DNA of 14,360 bases from contig MU646400.1 of assembly GCA_026770585.1 (NCBI GenBank), forward strand, positions 544,215 through 558,574, written 5' to 3'. Positions within the stretch are counted from its first letter, which is position 1, and each line of letters starts with the position of its first letter. The notes under the pieces were generated by a model. It saw only the letters and a list, made by a program, of their open reading frames with translations, made no database searches and was not told where the DNA came from. Source of the stretch: Baffinella frigidus. Its lineage: Eukaryota; Cryptophyceae; Cryptomonadales; Baffinellaceae. Shown here one piece after another: positions 13,401-14,360 of this stretch. The position numbers and the translations under genes were made by a program.

Positions 13401-13934
13401 CCCCAAACCTCAAACCCCAAACCCAAAACCCAAAACCCCAAACCCCAAACCCCAAACCCCAAACCCCAAACCCCACACCCCACACCCCAAACCCTAAACC
13501 CTAAACCAGGCGGCGGAGACAGAGAGGGACGCGTGCCTCGAGGCCAAACGCTGGCATGTCTGTACAACTAACTGTTCAACAGAACACCACACTGTACTCT
13601 GGTGCATTCAACTATGCTCCGGTTCACCTCACTGTACTCCAGTACAACTAAGTGTACACCAGTACACCATCAAAACAGTACACCAGCACACCAGTACAGC
13701 TTACTGCACACGCCTTGACTTCCTCCTTACCTCTATGCCCCGTGCAATACATGGCGGCCATATAGAGTTCGATCCATAACAAACTCACTTTCCGCTCTCT
13801 TCCAGGCGGCGGAGGCAGAGAGGGACGCGCGCCTCGAAGCCAAACGCGCCCGCCTCGAAAAGGTCCTTCCCCCTCGGAAAATGAGCCTAACCCCTCGAGG
13901 CATGAGCCTACCCCCTCGGAACAGCACCTCCTAA
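8228..13934 (+). CDS. CCCH-type zinc-finger protein (six exons)
   Basis: Exons: 8228-8899, 9580-10104, 10294-10339, 10629-10692, 12041-12170 and 13806-13934 (stop TAA). Every border is GT-AG and every junction keeps phase, giving about 521 residues. Residues 1-224 hold two copies of a W-M-G-G-S-G-L-G-A-K-S repeat (20-46, 78-104), a basic K-R-V-R-R patch (169-173) and an acidic run (about 189-202). Residues 297-305 (E-R-K-R-K-T-V-S-F) could be a nuclear signal plus an RVxF-like PP1-docking motif. The finger is C403-x8-C412-x5-C418-x3-H422, split by an intron between C412 and C418. P-D-H-V-x-N-P-H-K-Y-T-R-Y-E-L-N-W-D follows, then a charged C-terminal helix (A-E-R-D-A-R-L-E-A-K-R-A-R-L). It is probably a nuclear RNA-binding or splicing-related factor. 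The PDxVxxPxxxTxYxL block recalls TSSC4-type proteins from memory only. Exon 1 and its start are the least certain. Confidence 0.65.
8885..9151 (+). repeat. Tandem duplication of the exon-1 end and the following intron
   Basis: Unit 1 (8885-8980) and unit 2 (8981-9151, with about 75 bp extra) share ATGGASGTGTGCACC near the start and CACCTATCTCCAAG at the end. In unit 2 the segment 8979-8996 lies between AG and GT and could act as an 18-nt phase-0 microexon (G-N-N-F-M-D). Confidence 0.6.
9189..9252 (+). repeat. 32-bp tandem duplication
   Basis: Units 9189-9220 and 9221-9252 (AGCTAGGATCACG..., ending CAGCTGTATTTTC) match at 30 of 32 positions. They lie in intron 1 of the zinc-finger gene. Confidence 0.9.
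9257..9517 (+). repeat. Five copies of a 20-bp motif, one inverted to form a stem-loop
   Basis: AACCCCTGCAGCCGATCTAA-type copies lie at 9257-9277, 9411-9428, 9461-9479 and 9497-9517, with an inverted copy at 9439-9456. The second and inverted copies form a perfect 18-bp stem (20 of 21 over a longer arm, 9408-9459) with a 10-nt loop. All lie in intron 1, upstream of exon 2 or its decayed copy. Confidence 0.75.
9354..9392 (+). pseudogene. Decayed duplicate of the exon 2 start
   Basis: After ATCAG|, the codons V-L-E-G-N-A-H-D-R parallel V-L-E-G-N-P-Y-D-R of exon 2 (9580 onward), but the frame ends in TGA at 9390-9392. The upstream intron is also duplicated (TATTTTCGAG at 9245 and 9401; CCATCCCMTCAG acceptors). 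Splicing here would truncate the protein before its finger. Confidence 0.65.
9580..10104 (+). CDS. Zinc-finger gene, exon 2
   Basis: Acceptor CCCCTCAG is followed by 175 codons in phase 0 and donor GGGCAG|GTGTGT. The exon encodes a charged N-terminal helix (D-A-K-Q-R-R-K-A-L-E-E-E), the K-T-V-S-F motif, an Ala/Ser/Thr-rich stretch, and a Gly-rich basic end (G-R-G-R-P-A-G-K-P-G-Q). That end leads directly into the zinc finger. Long G and C runs near 9960 and 10050-10080 make sequencing errors possible. Confidence 0.65.
10105..10293 (+). repeat. Intron 2 with degenerate telomere-like and ACACGA repeats
   Basis: The sequence runs through AAACACGAGACACG-type repeats into CCCTAAA/CCCGAAA variants and ends at acceptor CACCACCAG. 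The repeat reads C-rich on the sense strand. Confidence 0.75.
10294..10339 (+). CDS. Zinc-finger gene, exon 3 (first half of the CCCH finger)
   Basis: 46 nt encode D-K-T-C-F-Q-F-A-Q-R-G-E-C-K-H plus one base, and the donor is CACG|GTTTAC. It carries Cys 1 and Cys 2 of the C-x8-C-x5-C-x3-H finger. Joining it to 10629 completes Gly and gives exactly the x5 spacing to Cys 3. Confidence 0.85.
10340..10628 (+). repeat. Intron 3, made of CCCTAAA/CCCTCAA repeats, inside the zinc finger
   Basis: All but a few bases of this 289-bp intron are telomere-like 7-mers: CCCTCAA-rich first, then mixed variants, then CCCTAAA. The donor GTTTACCCTC and acceptor CCGAAACCAG are continuous with the repeat. Excision restores a canonical CCCH finger, so the tract is demonstrably intronic. 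Confidence 0.9.
10629..10692 (+). CDS. Zinc-finger gene, exon 4 (second half of the CCCH finger)
   Basis: It encodes the rest of Gly, then E-N-C-R-F-S-H (Cys 3 and the His ligand) and V-L-P-D-H-V-A-N-P-H-K-Y-T, plus two bases. The donor is TCG|GTCTGA. The phase-2 end joins to exon 5 (TAT GAG CTG), giving K-Y-T-R-Y-E-L-N-W-D. Confidence 0.8.
10629..11058 (+). repeat. Tandem array of four zinc-finger half-exon copies
   Basis: Copies end at 10692, 10813, 10928 and 11058 (periods 121, 115 and 130 bp), each followed by GT. Copy 2 (10751-10813) keeps E-N-C-R-F-S but has Arg in place of the His ligand, and its acceptor (GGGTTTAG) is one base out of phase. Copies 3 (about 10885-10928) and 4 (about 11021-11058) keep only P-D-x-x-A-N-P-x-x-Y-T-R. 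Short CCCTAAA-type repeats separate them. Confidence 0.8.
11293..11394. repeat. Cluster of short direct and inverted repeats
   Basis: The cluster contains the palindrome GGCTCCTGAGGAGCC (11293-11307). AGCCCATATTAAAT occurs twice (11304-11317 and 11327-11340), and GCATTTAGAT (11341-11350) is inverted as ATCTAAATGC (11385-11394). It lies in intron 4. Confidence 0.5.
11441..11612. repeat. 172-bp inverted-repeat element around a perfect 22-bp palindrome
   Basis: The terminal 15-bp arms CCACGCAAGAGTGTA (11441-11455) and its perfect inverse (11598-11612) enclose a perfect palindrome at 11477-11498 centred on AGATCT. It lies in intron 4 of the zinc-finger gene and could be a non-autonomous DNA element or a structured intronic element. 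Confidence 0.5.
11640..11902 (+). other. Intron 4, distal part, with no assigned exon
   Basis: A good-looking acceptor (TTTTTTTCAG) precedes 11675, but neither following frame resembles the other exons. The segment 11803-11839 is the inverted partner of the dispersed repeat at 1589. The 3' part (CCTAACGSCCCGAGG...CATCTTCT) is duplicated before the genuine exon 5. Confidence 0.4.
11903..11960 (+). pseudogene. Exon 5 copy 0 (stop-containing)
   Basis: After CGCAG| it encodes Y-E-L-N-W-D-E-A-E-S-L-R-T-Y-R-T-A-A and then TGA (11958-11960). It parallels the start of exon 5 in the same phase. Use of this exon would end the protein just after the zinc finger. Confidence 0.7.
12041..12170 (+). CDS. 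Zinc-finger gene, exon 5 (best copy)
   Basis: 130 nt lie between CAAACAG and CAG|GTAGAC. One base plus 43 codons begin Y-E-L-N-W-D-E-D-E-S and end D-Q-D-A-E-R-L-A-A-Q. This is the only copy with an intact acceptor, open frame, donor and correct entry phase. Confidence 0.75.
12272..12385 (+). pseudogene. Exon 5 copy 2 (TAG inside)
   Basis: It is strongly similar to exon 5 (S-L-G-T...A-A-V-N-D-L-F-A-M-L-R-A and D-A-E-R-L-A-A-Q|GTAGAC). However, the conserved Gln codon CAG has become TAG (12359-12361), and the local acceptor would enter in the wrong phase. Confidence 0.8.
12524..12637 (+). pseudogene. Exon 5 copy 3 (acceptor lost)
   Basis: It is open in the exon-5 frame and keeps the donor (CAG|GTAGAC). 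The upstream CTGTAG of copy 2 is CTGTGA here, removing the AG. It is about 252 bp after copy 2, from which it is clearly a tandem duplicate. Confidence 0.75.
12749..12835 (+). CDS. Exon 5 copy 4: open and phase-compatible possible alternative exon
   Basis: Acceptor GGTAG is followed by 29 codons (D-D-A-A-A-S-L-F-A-M-L-R-A-R, ending D-A-Q-R-L-A-A-Q) and donor CAG|GTGCAC. It begins and ends in phase 0, so it could be inserted between exons 5 and 6 without breaking the frame. It may be an extra or alternative exon, or merely a less decayed relic. Confidence 0.4.
12937..13305 (+). other. Intron 5, middle part: nothing recognised
   Basis: GC-rich, C-run-containing sequence with no exon-like frame, no telomere-like units and no clear repeat. 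Confidence 0.4.
13306..13509 (+). repeat. Intronic CCCCAAA/CCCTAAA block ending in a splice acceptor
   Basis: Mixed CCCTAAA, CCCTCAA and then homogeneous CCCCAAA units run directly into CTAAACCAG|GCGGCGGAG, the acceptor of an exon-6 copy. This is the same CCCCAAA variant (TTTGGGG) that fills the intron at 3732-3837 of the opposite gene. Confidence 0.9.
13510..13557 (+). CDS. Exon 6 copy 1: short, open, phase 0 to 0
   Basis: A-A-E-T-E-R-D-A-C-L-E-A-K-R-W-H is followed by GTCTGT. It parallels the start of exon 6 (A-A-E-A-E-R-D-A-R-L-E-A-K-R). Being 48 nt with AG and GT borders, it could be an in-frame alternative exon. It could equally be a relic. Confidence 0.4.
13558..13715 (+). repeat. Degenerate short tandem repeat (GTACACCA-type)
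   Basis: Recurring ACTGTACTC, CCAGTACA and CAGTACACC motifs of about 10 bp fill this stretch between the two exon-6 copies. Related CAGTACACC motifs occur near 2450-2500. Confidence 0.6.
13806..13934 (+). CDS. Zinc-finger gene, exon 6 (C-terminus)
   Basis: Acceptor CTCTTCCAG is followed by 42 codons and TAA. It encodes a charged helix (A-A-E-A-E-R-D-A-R-L-E-A-K-R-A-R-L-E-K) and then a duplicated M-S-L-x-P-R tail. A possible phase-0 donor at AAG|GTCCTT (about 13863) would skip the tail and use another ending. Confidence 0.65.
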   Translation, partial: AAEAERDARLEAKRARLEKVLPPRKMSLTPRGMSLPPRNSTS

Positions 13935-14037
13935 GCTCTCGGAACAGCCCCGCCGTGGCTGCCGCTCACCCGCGCCACTTGGTAGAGCTGCGCGCGTGTT
14001 GCAGTGTTCAGGGTTCAGGCGTGTTGCACTGGCCGGG

Positions 14038-14144
14038 GTATCCCTTAAGTGCCCAGTAGGCTCACACGCCCTACCGTAGGGCCCTAGGACCTGCCTGGGT
14101 CCTGTTGCGGGTCAAATTTGACCAGCTCCTCACTTAAGGAATAC
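14038..14144 (+). mobile_element. MITE-like inverted-repeat element, copy 2
   Basis: The ends GTATCCCTTAAGTG (14038-14051) and the inverse of 14131-14144 match at 13 of 14 positions. The interior shares motifs in order with copy 1 at 3018-3124, including the perfect palindrome GTCAAATTTGAC. It lies 104 bp after the stop of the zinc-finger gene, in its probable 3' UTR or flank. Confidence 0.7.
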
Positions 14145-14167
14145 ATAGGCGTTTCTCGAAACTGAGG

Positions 14168-14226
14168 TCGGAGGCAGAGTGGGACGTGCGCCTCAAGGCC
14201 AAACGCGCCCGGCTCGAAAAGTTGCC
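14168..14226 (+). pseudogene. Exon 6 copy 3, running into telomeric repeat
   Basis: S-E-A-E-W-D-V-R-L-K-A-K-R-A-R-L-E-K parallels exon 6. A small deletion next to the acceptor shifts its phase (GAG|G TCG...), and the frame then runs into CCCTAAA units. Confidence 0.65.
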
Positions 14227-14360
14227 TAACCCTAAACCGCAAACCGCAAACCCTAAACCTCTCGAAACCTTACACCCTAAACCCTAAACCCTAAACCCTA
14301 AACCCTAAACCCTAAACCCTAAACCCTAAACCCTAAACCCTAAACCCTAAACCCTAAACC
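14224..14360 (+). repeat. CCCTAAA array to the window end
   Basis: After degenerate units, about 12 perfect CCCTAAA units run from about 14272 to the last base. A right-hand chromosome end would show TTTAGGG on the + strand. The orientation is therefore that of another interstitial block in line with the + gene, and it may be a further intron. Confidence 0.9.

Noticed and set aside
14224-14360. A true chromosome telomere at the right edge
   Set aside because: The repeat polarity is CCCTAAA on +, opposite to a right-hand end, and similar blocks occur throughout the window.
1-14360. tRNA or rRNA genes
   Set aside because: No cloverleaf with A- and B-box motifs and no rRNA-like conserved segments were noticed on reading; a tRNA and Rfam scan would be decisive.

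Overview
The window reads as nuclear DNA of a unicellular alga or another protist with plant-type telomere repeats (TTTAGGG/CCCTAAA). The evidence is high GC content, GT-AG introns that break genes into small exons, an octotricopeptide-like (OPR-like) RAP-domain protein of the kind common in algae, EF-hand and CCCH zinc-finger proteins, and many degenerate TTTAGGG blocks. There is no prokaryotic operon structure, and I cannot name the species.

Layout. (1) Positions 1-990, + strand: 3' part of an OPR/HPR-like RAP-domain gene, cut by the left window edge. (2) 991-3138: about 2.1 kb without a supportable gene, holding foldback and terminal-inverted-repeat elements and short direct repeats. (3) 3139-7868, - strand: a multi-exon gene. 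At least eight exons can be assembled with GT-AG borders, and seven of the borders join in consistent phase. It encodes an N-terminal region, a pair of canonical EF-hands and a C-terminal coiled coil; one or more exons between 4095 and 5972 are unresolved. (4) 7869-8227: short divergent intergenic space. (5) 8228-13934, + strand: a six-exon gene for a C-x8-C-x5-C-x3-H zinc-finger protein of about 521 residues, with an acidic/basic low-complexity N-terminus and a charged helical C-terminus. Nearly every exon of this gene has decayed or still-open tandem copies in the adjacent introns. (6) 13935-14360: 3' flank with a second copy of a 107-bp inverted-repeat element, another last-exon copy and a clean CCCTAAA array running off the window.

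The most striking property is that many introns of both genes are built from telomere-like 7-mers. The large blocks read CCCTAAA on the sense strand of whichever gene they lie in: TTTAGGG on + inside the - strand gene, CCCTAAA on + inside the + strand gene. Several 3' splice sites are minimal variants of the repeat (AAACCAG). Together with the tandem exon duplication, this makes the 3.7-14.2 kb region a candidate for intron growth or intron creation driven by telomeric repeats.

All gene models come from reading the sequence by eye; no homology search or RNA evidence was available.
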